Assembly: GCA_039105265.1 (NCBI GenBank)
Contig: JAPFFF010000012.1
Span: 2,108,001 to 2,172,000, forward strand
Reading direction: 5' to 3'
Length of the DNA stretch: 64,000 nucleotides
From: Tritrichomonas musculus
Taxonomy: Eukaryota; Parabasalia; Tritrichomonadida; Tritrichomonadidae
Of the stretch, positions 33,588 through 45,400 are shown one piece after another. How positions within the stretch are numbered: the first letter of the stretch is position 1; the number at the start of each line of letters is the position of its first letter. Made by a program: the position numbers and the translations under genes. Under the pieces are notes generated by a model. The model was given only the letters and a program-made list of their open reading frames with translations, searched no databases and was not told the origin of the DNA.

Positions 33588-36500
33588 ATGGCTATCTACT
33601 ATTTACTCGACGACAATAACGATGTTGTTATGCTCATATTAGAAGGCGATGATATGTATATATACATTGATGATGGTATTGAGTTTGTTATTGATGACGA
33701 TGATAATGCACCATGTACATCCACATCTCCATCCATGATTATTAGCACCCTACAAATGATTGACGATGACCAATTCATTGACTCACTTATGAATATCGAT
33801 GCTGGTTACACATCATCCAAATTAGTTGAACGCATTCGTCATGAAGAGAACGTTCACAACACTAAGAAGTATCAACGTGAGATGAACCGTATGATGAGGT
33901 ATGTTAAAAGGCATGAAACATTTGAAGTTGATATTAACGATGACAGTGAAAAACAATATGCATTCACACAAGTGTTAAGATACATACGTAAGAACAAATC
34001 AACTATGCCACATCCACTTGTATTAGGATATCGTAGCGATACTAGTATCAAACCAAAAGCATTCCCATTAAACAATGAGTTAGCTATTGATGTAGTAATT
34101 AGATCAATACTTGGTGAGATTACAACTGAATCATACGGTTCTGACACTGATCCTACGTTAATTGGTTTAGATTACATCCCAGTTAAGTTCGTTGTTAAAT
34201 TCATTACAGCAACTAAGCATGATGGTAAAACAACATTCAGTGAGAGGATTAATGATGAAGATGAAGATATCATATCGGTTGATGCATTTCGAGATGCTCT
34301 TGATGGTGCATTCTTTCCATACGTTAACCTCATTCCATCGCTTGACTTAACCCGTTACCAGATATACCATGAGGTCGATGCTAAAAACTATACTGACAAC
34401 TGCTTTGTATATGCATGCATTCAGTCAGGTGTATTCACCGAAGATGAGATACAAAAGTTACGTGGCATGATGCAAACACGTTCAGTACCTAATAAGAAAA
34501 TACTTGAAATAGCTATCAACATGCAATGCCACTTCATTGTATATCGATTTGATGCAAGTAGAGAGTCAAGACATCGCAAACAACCAAGTGTAAACACACG
34601 TAAGAACAGTAAGGTAGTTGCTAATAGAGAGGTTAAGTTGCTTCTTTACAAAGACCATTTCATGATTGATGACAATGAAATATTACCAATCACTACCTAT
34701 TACATCAAACATAAAGATGAACTTGATGTTAAATTTGCAGATCGACCATTGAATGAAAGGCAATTGATAACCAATAATCGAGGTGATACTTCAAATGGTG
34801 CACCTATGTTATCAGTCATGGAAACTATGTTCGAATGCAACTACTTCCGCGAGATCAATCAATGTGAACAAGATATATTAGCAACATGCGAGTTCGATAA
34901 CCACTTGAATGATTATACTGAACTCAACTATGATGAAACGTTATGTTGCCAAGCAGAGTCATCCGATGCTAAGCATGAACAACACTGGACAAAGGTTTAC
35001 TACGCTGACTTTGAGACAGACGTAACTGTATCACCACATCGTCCATACCTATGCTGTGTATGCGATGGTAAAAACATAATGAGTTACTATGGTAATGACA
35101 TTGCAAAGCGATTCTTGAATTCACTTGCTAACTTCTCATTGACATACTTCCACAACCTTAAGTATGATGCATGCTTCTTCATTAATGAACCAGGTTGGAA
35201 TGTTCATGTTACACAACGTACTGGCACACTCTTGCAAGTAGTCATGGAGAAACGTGACACCGTCCACAATCCACGTAAAGGCATAGATGAAGAGAGAATC
35301 AAGCGTTTAACATTCCGCAATAGTTACTCGCTCATACCAGCACCACTTTCACAGTTCGGTAACATGTTCAATCTCAAAGTACATAAAGAAATCATACCAT
35401 ACAAACTCTATACTGAAGCTAACATCAAACGTGAGTTGATACCATTCAATGAATTCAAAGATCAATACCGTGATGAACACATTGATGATATGGCATCAGA
35501 TGAACTTGAACAAGCTTACGCACAACTACTCGTCAATGCTAGATCATCTAAGTCATATGATGAAACCACACACATGATTGACATAATGAAGTACGCTAAG
35601 TACTACTGCATCAAAGACTGCATCACACTCATGGATGGTGTACTTAAGTTTGATCATGATCTTAATGAAGTGTTCACCAATGCTAAGAGTAAATTCCCTG
35701 GCATTAACCAGTACATATCAATCAGCGCGATAGGTTATGACTTCGCACGCATATACGGTTGCTTCAAAGACTGCTTTAAACTATCGGGTAAGCCACAGAA
35801 CTTCATCCAACGTTGTGTTAGTGGTGGTAGAACAATGACAGCTAACAATGAGAAGCAATATGTTGAAGGTAAGATACAGGACTTCGATGCAGTCAGCTTA
35901 TATCCATCTGCAATGTCGATCATGCCAGGCATACCAAAGGGTAAACCACAAGTTATACCATCAAACACAACTCACGAACAACTCATGTGTTATGATACGT
36001 TCTTCATTGAGATCAACATCAAACGATTAACACCTAAATCAAAGTATCCATATAGGTTTGGTCAAGTATTTATACGTAATGAAGCTGGCACTAAACTGTT
36101 TTGCAACCAACCAGTTGACCACTTCTACATTGACAAGGTCGCATTAATGGATTTGATTGAGTTCTACGATGTTGAATATGAATTCATACGTGGTTATTAC
36201 TTCAATGATGGTTTCAACACACTCATCAATGACTTCATCAAAACGCTCTTCAACTTGAGAGTGACATACAAGCAAGAACGCAACCCACTTGAGAAGACCA
36301 TCAAGTTGCTACTCAACTCAATCTATGGCAAGTCGATATTAAAGCCAATCACAGATGAAGTTAAGATCGTTAACAATGATGATGTCATACCATACATATA
36401 TCGCAACTATAACTATATCAAAGAGGTTGTCACCAATGATGGTACCAAAGCATTTGTCAAGATGATTAGACCAATTAACAATCATTTCAACCTACCACAG

Positions 36501-37022
36501 TTTGGTGCATCAGTGTTATCATGGAGTAAGCACATCATGAATCAAGTCGTTAGTACTGCAGAACAGAATGGCATAGCGATATACTATACTGATACTGATA
36601 GCGTTCACTTAAATGAAGCTGATGTTGATAAGTTAGCTGCATTATTCAAAGCAACATATGGTAAAGAGTTAATTGGCAGTGATATGACACAGTTTCATTG
36701 TGACTTCGATTCATTCCCTGGTGCAGTTGGTAAGATCCACTCACGTAAGCTCATTGCATTGGGTAAGAAGACATATCTCGATATACTCGTTGATGAACAT
36801 GACAATGTGGGGTATCATGTTAGGGCTAAAGGAATTCCAAATCAATGCATACTCAACAAGTGCAAACGCATGAACATCACTGTTGAAGAGCTGTATGAAC
36901 GTATGTATCAAGGTGAAGCAATCACATTTGACTTATCCGATGGTAGTACCTGCTTCAAAAAGACAAAGTCATTTCAACAAATAACATTACCCCAATTCTG
37001 TCGTACACTACAATTCAAGTAA
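33588..37022 (+). CDS. Protein-primed DNA polymerase B of the Maverick
   Basis: This is the replicative polymerase of Polintons, which copies linear DNA from a protein primer. Over 1144 residues I see the exonuclease motif YYADFETD (about 471), motif A DFDAVSLYPS (about 764), motif B LLNSIYGKS (about 908) and motif C YYTDTDSVH (about 998). The N-terminal ~450 residues contain DNCFVYACIQSG (about 270) and LLLYKDHFMI (about 354). Their spacing resembles the Cys and His boxes of an OTU-like protease found in some Maverick polymerases; this is tentative. The gene starts 10 bases inside the left inverted repeat and stands first, on the plus strand. Confidence 0.95.
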   Translation: MAIYYLLDDNNDVVMLILEGDDMYIYIDDGIEFVIDDDDNAPCTSTSPSMIISTLQMIDDDQFIDSLMNIDAGYTSSKLVERIRHEENVHNTKKYQREMNRMMRYVKRHETFEVDINDDSEKQYAFTQVLRYIRKNKSTMPHPLVLGYRSDTSIKPKAFPLNNELAIDVVIRSILGEITTESYGSDTDPTLIGLDYIPVKFVVKFITATKHDGKTTFSERINDEDEDIISVDAFRDALDGAFFPYVNLIPSLDLTRYQIYHEVDAKNYTDNCFVYACIQSGVFTEDEIQKLRGMMQTRSVPNKKILEIAINMQCHFIVYRFDASRESRHRKQPSVNTRKNSKVVANREVKLLLYKDHFMIDDNEILPITTYYIKHKDELDVKFADRPLNERQLITNNRGDTSNGAPMLSVMETMFECNYFREINQCEQDILATCEFDNHLNDYTELNYDETLCCQAESSDAKHEQHWTKVYYADFETDVTVSPHRPYLCCVCDGKNIMSYYGNDIAKRFLNSLANFSLTYFHNLKYDACFFINEPGWNVHVTQRTGTLLQVVMEKRDTVHNPRKGIDEERIKRLTFRNSYSLIPAPLSQFGNMFNLKVHKEIIPYKLYTEANIKRELIPFNEFKDQYRDEHIDDMASDELEQAYAQLLVNARSSKSYDETTHMIDIMKYAKYYCIKDCITLMDGVLKFDHDLNEVFTNAKSKFPGINQYISISAIGYDFARIYGCFKDCFKLSGKPQNFIQRCVSGGRTMTANNEKQYVEGKIQDFDAVSLYPSAMSIMPGIPKGKPQVIPSNTTHEQLMCYDTFFIEINIKRLTPKSKYPYRFGQVFIRNEAGTKLFCNQPVDHFYIDKVALMDLIEFYDVEYEFIRGYYFNDGFNTLINDFIKTLFNLRVTYKQERNPLEKTIKLLLNSIYGKSILKPITDEVKIVNNDDVIPYIYRNYNYIKEVVTNDGTKAFVKMIRPINNHFNLPQFGASVLSWSKHIMNQVVSTAEQNGIAIYYTDTDSVHLNEADVDKLAALFKATYGKELIGSDMTQFHCDFDSFPGAVGKIHSRKLIALGKKTYLDILVDEHDNVGYHVRAKGIPNQCILNKCKRMNITVEELYERMYQGEAITFDLSDGSTCFKKTKSFQQITLPQFCRTLQFK

Positions 37023-37085
37023 CACTACAACAATTCATGTATAAACATTGCAATTCATCAATACGTTTTTATTCACGCACAAACA

Positions 37086-37538
37086 ATGTCAGTTACTAGC
37101 TTCGTTCAAACAATCAAACCAACTAATGATGATAAGTTAATTGTCTACCTTGATAGTAAGATATACCCTATTGAATTTGGCATTAGTGTACGACCATTAT
37201 TAGTCATCGATGGTAACAGAACCATTGACATGAATGGGTTGATTAACATATTTGGTAAGGTACCATACATAACTGTACGTGAGAATCGTTATCGAACCAT
37301 TTATCGTAATCCAATGCTGTTGACCATTGACCTAACACCACGTCAGTTTGTATCAGACAACAATGAAACACATACCTATTACAAATACTACATTGATAAG
37401 TTATGCTTACGTCATGAGTTGAAACGTTATGAATCAATCTATGCCAAAGCAAATGATGCCATCAATGAACGTAGAAGTAAACTCAATGAGCAGAACTCAG
37501 TTGAAGCATTTAGAAACGCTATTGATGATACAGTTTAA
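37086..37538 (+). CDS. Small Maverick protein of unknown function (150 residues)
   Basis: The product begins MSVTSFVQTIKPTNDDK. The first ~100 residues are rich in predicted strands (KLIVYLDSKIYPIEFG, PYITVRENRYRTIY), and the last ~50 are a charged helical tail (RHELKRYESIYAKANDAIN). It follows the polymerase by 63 bases on the same strand, with TTTTTATTCA upstream, and is followed at once by a 12-bp satellite. I do not recognise a family. A core-plus-tail virion or replication accessory role is possible but unsupported. Confidence 0.7.
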   Translation: MSVTSFVQTIKPTNDDKLIVYLDSKIYPIEFGISVRPLLVIDGNRTIDMNGLINIFGKVPYITVRENRYRTIYRNPMLLTIDLTPRQFVSDNNETHTYYKYYIDKLCLRHELKRYESIYAKANDAINERRSKLNEQNSVEAFRNAIDDTV

Positions 37539-37554
37539 ACGATTCATTTTTGGT

Positions 37555-37848
37555 TACCATTCAAGTCATCATTCAAGTCATCATTCAAGTCATCATTCAA
37601 GTCATCATTCAAGTCATCATTCAAGTCATCATTCAAGTCATCATTCAAGTCATCATTCAAGTCATCATTCAAGTCATCATTCAAGTCATCATTCAAGTCA
37701 TCATTCAAGTCATCACTCAAGTCATCACTCAAGTCATCATTCAAGTCATCATTCAAGTCATCATTCAAGTCATCATTCAAGTCATCATTCAAGTCATCAT
37801 TCAAGTCATCATTCAAGTCATCATTCAAGTCATCATTCAAGTGATACA
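37555..37848. repeat. 12-bp satellite, TTCAAGTCATCA
   Basis: About 24 copies, two with the variant CTCAAGTCATCA. The period keeps long frames open on both strands, so the histidine/serine and asparagine/aspartate frames here are not genes. The CTCAAG core recurs in the satellite at 46808 and in coding DNA at 42487. Confidence 0.97.
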
Positions 37849-38391
37849 CTATGCTATACATTAAATGTACAGTCACACACATCATTAAACACGTCATGCA
37901 AACGCAAAAACAAGAGTGCAAAAACCAACCGTCTTCGTGAGTGTGTTATGCATTCGATGAGGAATCAATACACGTACCCGGGATTGTACATCAACCCCTC
38001 ACAGGAAAGGAACTACACACACTATGGTTGGGGAACGTGATTTAACACGTTCATTACAAAGATACACCTACCGGTAGATGCTTTCGTGTTACACATATCA
38101 CAAGCAATGGCTTACCTTAGGTGTTGATTCGCTACAGGCTCCATCACAAGTGTGATAAAATAACACGAAAAATCGGTACTGCTATGAATCGAACTCATGC
38201 CTGCCGCCGAAGCTGGGAGACACGCTTCATGACTCAACCACTGTACCTGTCTGGCCAGACACTAAGTAGTTGCAATATGATATTTAAACCATTCCCACTA
38301 CATTACATAATGCATTACGTAATAAGCACATAAAATTTTTCATTTTGTTTTCATATCACATTTCATAATATGATTTTTATTTACCATGCAA
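37849..38391. other. Noncoding Maverick segment holding a tRNA-like locus and palindromes
   Basis: No protein gene was found. The segment holds the tRNA-like sequence (38168-38247), the palindrome GTCTGGCCAGAC (38249-38260) and ATCAC-ACAAG-GTGAT-type stems. Its GC content is higher than that of neighbouring spacers. Confidence 0.6.
38168..38247 (-). ncRNA. tRNA-like sequence with Pol III signals
   Basis: Read on the minus strand from 38247 to 38175, 73 bases begin GGTACAG and end CAGTACC, so 6 of 7 acceptor pairs form. TGGTTGAGTCATG sits where box A belongs, and AGTTCGATTCA is a good box B with a T-loop (stem ATGA/TCAT). TTTTT, the Pol III stop, follows at 38172-38168. The middle does not fold into a standard anticodon arm; GAAGC and GCTTC pair around a 10-base loop instead. 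It could be a tRNA mimic, a decayed tRNA or a tRNA with an unusual middle. It lies between the 150-residue gene's satellite and the basic-protein gene. Confidence 0.45.
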
Positions 38392-38637
38392 ATGTCAAGC
38401 ATCAACACTGAATTGTTTAACGATACAGCTGTAGTTAAATCACTTAAATCAAAGCAGGGTATTGTTAATGAACCTAAAAAGCGTGGTCGTAAAAAGCTTT
38501 ACCTCACTGATGAAGAACGTATCAATGCTAGAAGGCAACAACAAAAGCAGTACCGTGAACGTAAAAAGCAAGAGCTCATTGAGTTGCGTGCATTTAAGGC
38601 TGCCATAACAACCAACATTAGTGCAGAACAAAAATAG
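38392..38637 (+). CDS. Small basic DNA-binding-like Maverick protein (81 residues)
   Basis: I chose the second ATG, in TGCAAATGTC, because most genes of this element start in a CAAATG context; an ATG two codons upstream at 38386 is the alternative. The protein has an AT-hook-like EPKKRGRKKLY followed by a long basic helix (DEERINARRQQQKQYRERKK) and resembles a bZIP basic region without a clear leucine zipper. A role in DNA condensation or regulation is inferred from composition. It converges on the penton-like gene, with only 7 bases between them. Confidence 0.72.
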   Translation: MSSINTELFNDTAVVKSLKSKQGIVNEPKKRGRKKLYLTDEERINARRQQQKQYRERKKQELIELRAFKAAITTNISAEQK

Positions 38638-38644
38638 ATCATTT

Positions 38645-39403
38645 TTACAGTGTCATCTTTGGTGGATCACATGGGTTGACCTTAATCGTAACGAACATAG
38701 GTGACATTAACTTAACTGGCTGATATTCAAAGTCAACCAACTCCAACTCAATCTGTTTGAATGAATCAATGTTAACAACATTTTTGATTGGCTTACCATA
38801 CGTTTCAAAGTTCTGTATGATTGGCACACCATATCGAATGACATGATCAATGCTAGCTATCACTGATGGTGTATACTCAACGTTATCTAAGTTGGATTGA
38901 ATAGCTTGACCTTGCTTTGACGTCAAGTATAGCTTGTTAGCATAGTCTAATATTGGAATGCCGCATCTTATTGCTCTACCATTTACTAACGGTTGGTTGA
39001 GTGGTAATGTATACAACCCAGTAATCAATGCTATGCGATGTGACATTGATGTGATAGTGAAGTTATCAACACGTGGTCTTATGTAAATGGCGTTAGTATT
39101 GTTACTTATTCGTGTTTCCATAATTGGTTGCCCATTAGCATCTTGCACGTTAAACAAAGTAGGTATATCAGTTGGTAATGAATAGTATCTGTTCTCCAAC
39201 CTCATAGTATTGGTATGATGTGTATGTGCTATATCATTATCGTCCCACTCATATGTTATACTATCATCGCGTGATATAAGTAACACATTCTTTGTATTGA
39301 TTGACGCAACGTAGTACTCAATATATTGACAGTTCCATGGTATTTGTATGTTAGCACGTATACGATTGTAGTCTGGCCCAATGCTTTTCAATGAAAGTAT
39401 CAT
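38645..39403 (-). CDS. Penton-like minor capsid protein (252 residues)
   Basis: I chose the methionine at 39403 (MILSLKSIGPDYNRI), since the longer frame to 39451 would overlap the divergent fibre gene; this leaves 14 bases between the two starts. The protein is rich in predicted strands and ends KQIELELVDFEYQPV then MSPMFVTIKVNP, the kind of ending seen in Polinton penton (single jelly-roll) proteins, where a last strand reads L.V.L.D..G.P. Such proteins fill the five-fold vertices of the capsid. Standing head to head with a fibre-like gene suits a vertex complex. Identification is by pattern only. Confidence 0.65.
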   Translation of the reverse strand: MILSLKSIGPDYNRIRANIQIPWNCQYIEYYVASINTKNVLLISRDDSITYEWDDNDIAHTHHTNTMRLENRYYSLPTDIPTLFNVQDANGQPIMETRISNNTNAIYIRPRVDNFTITSMSHRIALITGLYTLPLNQPLVNGRAIRCGIPILDYANKLYLTSKQGQAIQSNLDNVEYTPSVIASIDHVIRYGVPIIQNFETYGKPIKNVVNIDSFKQIELELVDFEYQPVKLMSPMFVTIKVNPCDPPKMTL

Positions 39404-39417
39404 TTTATCGATGGTAA

Positions 39418-42400
39418 ATGATAGCACCACTTGCTGCTCAAGCACTATCACTCACTGATAAGGGTTACGATATGAGAATACGTAATGGTGAATTAAAATT
39501 AACACGCAATGGTAAAACAGATGATGTACATATCAATTGCATCTATACTAAGAATGAAATCGATGATGCATTACAATCAATGCAAACAACCATTAAGGAT
39601 AATACTCAATTCACACTTAATGAATCAGATCAGCTTTACCTATACAAACCATCATCCATAAGTCAAACGTCAAAGTACTATGTCATGACATGGAACATCG
39701 ATTCAAACTACAACATACCACTTGACACACGCTTTGAATTCAATGATTATCTCTATGGCCACTCATGGGCATTGACATGGAATGGTAAGTCATGGTCAGG
39801 TAATAACGTCGTTAACTTATCATTCGCTAAGCAGTCAACCACAACCAACAACAATGGTAGCCCATGTTTAATCGTTCAACACTCTGACTACATCGTTAAG
39901 TGGTTATCATGCATTGAAACTGTTACTGGCATAGCCAGCAGCCGTAACGATGTTACGGTTACCAGCACATCAAACGTTGCAACCTTACTATCAAACCACA
40001 TCACCAACTGGAGAGTTGCACAGAAAGATGGCACCATCATTGAACTTAATGAATCGAACTCAACGATCAAACTATCATCAACACCTAAGTACACCATCAA
40101 TGGCAGCTCATGTGATGCACAAGAGTTTACCATCAAAGTCAGCAACATCAAATCAGACAACCTACTCTACTTGATGGCCGACATTACATTCACCGTTAAT
40201 GATAAACTATACGTCACCCCATTGAGATGGGATCTTCATCCAATATCACCACTCAGCATGAGTTACATTCATACATGGAACGATAACCCAGTCATTGAAT
40301 CATTCAACTATCGTCGTGAAGCAGTGCATTCAAACAAGGTAGTACCAGAGGCAAAGGCTAATAATGACATCAACATCTACATTGAAAAGCAATACTTCGA
40401 ACAAACACCACAACTAGCTGATGATACATTCAATCCATTCGATGTAATGATCATACAACAGTTTTATGAAGTTAAACCTGATCCACGTAATTGTACCACG
40501 CTCGTCACAGATCATAACGTATACTCATCGAAAATCATATGGGCAGATAACATCATGACAATGCGTAGGGATCTAAACGTAGTTGGTGGTACTGTTGACG
40601 TACTAGCATATGACTACTCCACTTTACGTGCAATCATCAATGGCATACAAGAACAACTACGATTACAAGCAGCTTACAATGAATTCACTGACTCAATCAA
40701 GAGTGGCCTATCCATTGCTAATGACATACTCAGTGTATTAACTGGATTCGTTAAGATGGTGAGTGCATTATCAAACCTAACGATGAGCAGTGATAACGTG
40801 AGTATCAACACATATCGTACTGAAGATTTCACCTACCCTGGTTTAGGCGGTGATGATTACCCAGGTGGCAAGCAACCAATCAGTGGTAAGTTCATACTTG
40901 ATATGGACACTAATGCAGAGAGCCATGTGCTTAAACGATTCATACCTGGTCAGACAACCATACCAGCAGCAGTATCATCTATGACAGCAACTGATCTCGT
41001 ATTAAGTGCACTAGATTCATTAACTCAAATTGGCAATGCAACTACCACATTGATTGCTGGGGGTTTGACACTAGATCGCATACCAGCCATAGTTGATGCA
41101 ACACGTACGATTCAACAATCATTGCATACCATCACTGACTCTGTACGTGAGTTGCGACGTAGATGGAGAGAACGAACTAACAACAATACCATTGTCGATC
41201 ACACTATTACTAACACTGATGAGATGGAGTTAGATGATATTGATGATGATGCAACTACCACCAACACACCAGCTGTTAGATTGACTCATGAAACAGTTAC
41301 CAATACATCAGCTTTTAGTCAACCATTATTCGGTGATCATACCATTGAATCATTATCAAACCTATCAATAGATGAACTACTTGATTTGAACACATACGAT
41401 CCAATTGAAGGTCCACAAATAGGTGACATCATGGTTAGACGAGTAGGTGACAATCGATTTGGATTGATATACGTAACACGTGTTAATGATAAGGGTGTTA
41501 ATAAAATAATATACATGAGACGAATTGATAATGAAAGCAGCACGTTAACGTCACAACAATTAAGCTTACGCACAATGAGAAGCGTTAATACCAATTCAAT
41601 GTGGAGTGTTAATGACAATGGTACGGTTTATACAGCAGCTCAGATCGAACGCATGGAACCAGATGAGAGGTATCAATTTGAATCATCACATCCAGAGTAT
41701 ATATTCACACGCAACGTTGATAATGAGATGGGAGTTAGCTGGACTGAAGTGAGGGACATGAATGGTTCCATTCAAGCTGTCATTGATGTGAGAATAGCAG
41801 TTAGAACTGATGTTAGCAGTGATGAGATATCAATTCAAAGTCCTGAGTCAAATATCACGATCAACTCACACGGCATCAGTATACAGCAAGGTGATATCAA
41901 CGCAACAGGACAGGATGAAGTACATGAGTTAGTTGCTAATGAATACAATGTTGTCGTATCAACTCATGAGTTAACACCTACTACAGATGGTGATGTTACA
42001 ATTCCAAATACAACACTCACGTTAGCTGACGTTGAACAGATGGATTGGTATGAACGACATAGGTTAACCATTGAGAATCCAGCAATACGCTTCAGACCAC
42101 ATGATGCAACGTTAAATGATGCTGATGAGGAGTATACTGAAGTATTACATAGTAACAATGTCATTGGTGTGATTGATCGTAGGCGTCTCAATCAAGTATC
42201 AATAGATGGCAATCGCATAACCATTTCCAATCCACATACCAGTCTCGTACTCAGTGATAGTGACATAGCTTGGATGCGTCAACATGATGAACAGCAGCAA
42301 TCCACATTACGTGGCTTCATCTCAAACATCAATAGTAGAATTGAAGAGATCGAGCATGATGTTGAATGGTTATTAGATCATCCATCGTTAACAGACCGTT

Positions 42401-45400
42401 ATGTTGTATGTCGTGGTCAGCGTATACTTGTACCTATGGTTGATGCGTTACTGTACATACCACGTGCTATTCATAAGTCAAACCAACCATCAGCTCAAGC
42501 TAGCACTCAAGCGAGCACTCAAGTTGTAACTCAAGCTTGCACTCAAGCTAGCACTCAAGTTGTAACTCAAGATGTATCAGCTCAAGTTGTAACTCAAGAT
42601 GCAGCTCAATATGTAACTCCAGATGCAGCTACGTTGGCCAATGCAACATCCATTCTTCAACCCATCATTGATTGGTGTACAAGCACTGAAGACGATATCT
42701 CATTACCAAATGATAACGATCAAGCTGTGTCATTAAACTCATGCGTAAACATATGTAAGTCATTCCGTGACACCATCAAAGGGCCATTGGCATTGCTCTC
42801 ATACAAGGTACAAGAGCTAGAGTCTAACAACCAACCCACCACAAGTGAATCAGATGAGTTTGCAATTCAAGAAGGTTATCCTGTTTACTATGTCAAGCAT
42901 GATGACATAACCGTATACTCACCAACTGTTAGCAGTGAATCAGGTGTTGATGATCCAGTTAATGATCCAGTCATAATCATGAAGATAACATTACCAACTG
43001 CACTCAAAAACAAACTCACTGCTTCAACATCAGTTGATGTGTTTAAGATTCACTTGCGCAACATGTTATTATTCGATTGGCAAGGTAACATCTTAAATGA
43101 CTTCATCATATCAGCTAAAGATGGTAAGTTCATCTGCCCAGAGTTGACACACAACGTAGCACGTGATTGTTGCACATACTCAACACGCAAACGAGATGAT
43201 CCTGAGATAATGTTTGCAACTGACTTCAACATTGAACCATACATACGCTTCTTGAATGGTGACATTGTGATTCATAACCTACTCTCATCAGATGCATTGG
43301 TATCATGCAAGCCAACCATCAAGTGTGACATCATAGATGCAACTAATGCATTGAAGTTACAACGCTCTGACACATATTACTTCTATCGACCATCAATGAT
43401 TGACTATGATGAACATGTTAAGTACACTGACATGTTTGCGAATGAACAACTTGAGTATGAATGTGAGTGCTATCGAATGGTGTATAAGATACCATCAACG
43501 TATGACATACCAACCAACTTAACGTTCAAATTTAGTGAGTACTGCTTTGGCAACACATGGGCATTGACATGGGATGGTAACAAGTGGGTTGGCGACAGTA
43601 TTCAAGGTAGGTTCCAAAGCAAGGTCATCAGCAAGTGTAAAACACGTGATCCTAAAGAAGATAACTATGGTTCAACTGGTTGTATGGTTGCAGTCAAGCG
43701 TGATACGTTGAATTACAGAGCAATACCTGAAGACAAAACACGTGGCTTAGCATATTCACTACTCAACACATGCCGCAATGATGGCAAGTATGAGGTCCTG
43801 ATTAAGTTGCGTGATGGTAGATTGGTTAATGCATCTGAGTATGAACTCAACATTGGCTATTCATTTATACTCAATGGTGCAACGATGGATGGTTATGATT
43901 TGGTTGCAATGAGTTGTACATATAATAATTACTCAACATCAACACTCAAAGTAAGCGACATTGAATTACTATACCTTGACTTGACATTGCCACATCAAGA
44001 GCATACCATGAGGTTATCATTCACAGTCGGTGAAGTTCATAATAAAAATGATGTATATGATAGAGGATACGTTGATTTAAGTGGAGCACTTGATACAGTC
44101 GAAAGAGTGGCATATGTTTGGAGTAAGACACCCACTCAAACCAGCAATGATGATGGCTTAACATCACGTGATATTGCATTATACCTTCGTCATGATTATA
44201 CTGATCCTATTGATGAAGTTAATTGGGATCCATCTACAAATGCATTCGAATACATCATCAAGCAACAGTTCTATGAAGTGTCACCTAATCCAAACTCAGC
44301 TACAACACTATACACTGACTTCAACATTACATCATCGAAGATAATCACTGCAGACAATATCACTACAATGAGATCTGACTTGAATCTCGTTACTAACAAC
44401 GTTGATGTAGTATCGTATGATGTTAAGGAAGTGCAATCTAAGGTTGATGCACTTGGCTCGCAGATGACTGACCAACAAGCTAAGACTAAATACCTTGAGA
44501 AGGAAGTTGATAAGATTGATATGAAAGCAAATGTTGGTATTGCGTTAGGTGCTGTTGGCTGTGTGTTAGGTGCCACTGGCATAGGTGTTGCTGGTAAGGC
44601 ATTATCATTTGCAACGAAGGGTGTTGGTTCAGCTGTCAAATCAGGTGGTCGTGAGTTAGTTAACACCATAACTAAAGCTAGTGATGTTGGAGCTGATGTA
44701 TTGGATGACATGGTAGGTAAGCTGACTGATGAACTGCCTGATATTGGCTCTGATATATTCTTCGGTGACTTAGTTAGTGGTGCTACGGCCAGCTATGCTG
44801 GACGTCCGACTATGTCGGCCGCGGCAACGTTAAGTGTAACTAACAGTTCAACTCAAGCTGTCACTCAAGATGAAGCGTTAAGTAGAATAGCTCAATGGTG
44901 TGATGAAGAATACATACCAGTAACAGAGATGAACTTCAGTGATGAACTCGATGATCCATCTAAAGTGGCAATGACATTGACATCAACAATGGACATGTGT
45001 AAACGATTCAGACATACACTCAAGCCTACCATCAAAGCACTGGCAAATGCAATCAGTGATGTATCTGTACAGATGGATGGATATGTTAACAAGAATGAGT
45101 TAGCACGTAATGATACCATCGATGTTGTTGGCAAGGTTGATGGTAAAACAATTCAACTCATAGCTGAAGACCCAATCACAAGTGGTGTACGTAAAGTCAA
45201 ACTCATGGTTAGAACGATTAGCGAGTTCAATGACATTGACTATGATGAACAATATGTTACAATCAACATTGTGGATGATGCAATAGCTGAGTTCAATGGT
45301 ACAGATACATTTCCAGCAGCAACGATGAGTGGCAACGTCATTACGATTAACAACCCACACAATGTACAGGTCACAAGCATAACTGTTAAAGAAAACACAT

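Noticed and set aside
37429-38040. Long open frames of SSHH, VIIQ and LNDD repeats across the 12-bp satellite
   Set aside because: A 12-base period without stops keeps frames open on both strands; there is no start context and no non-repeat domain.
38100-38165. A second tRNA-like piece (GGTGTTGATTCGCTACAGGC)
   Set aside because: The T-loop lacks the TTCRA core and no acceptor stem can be formed.
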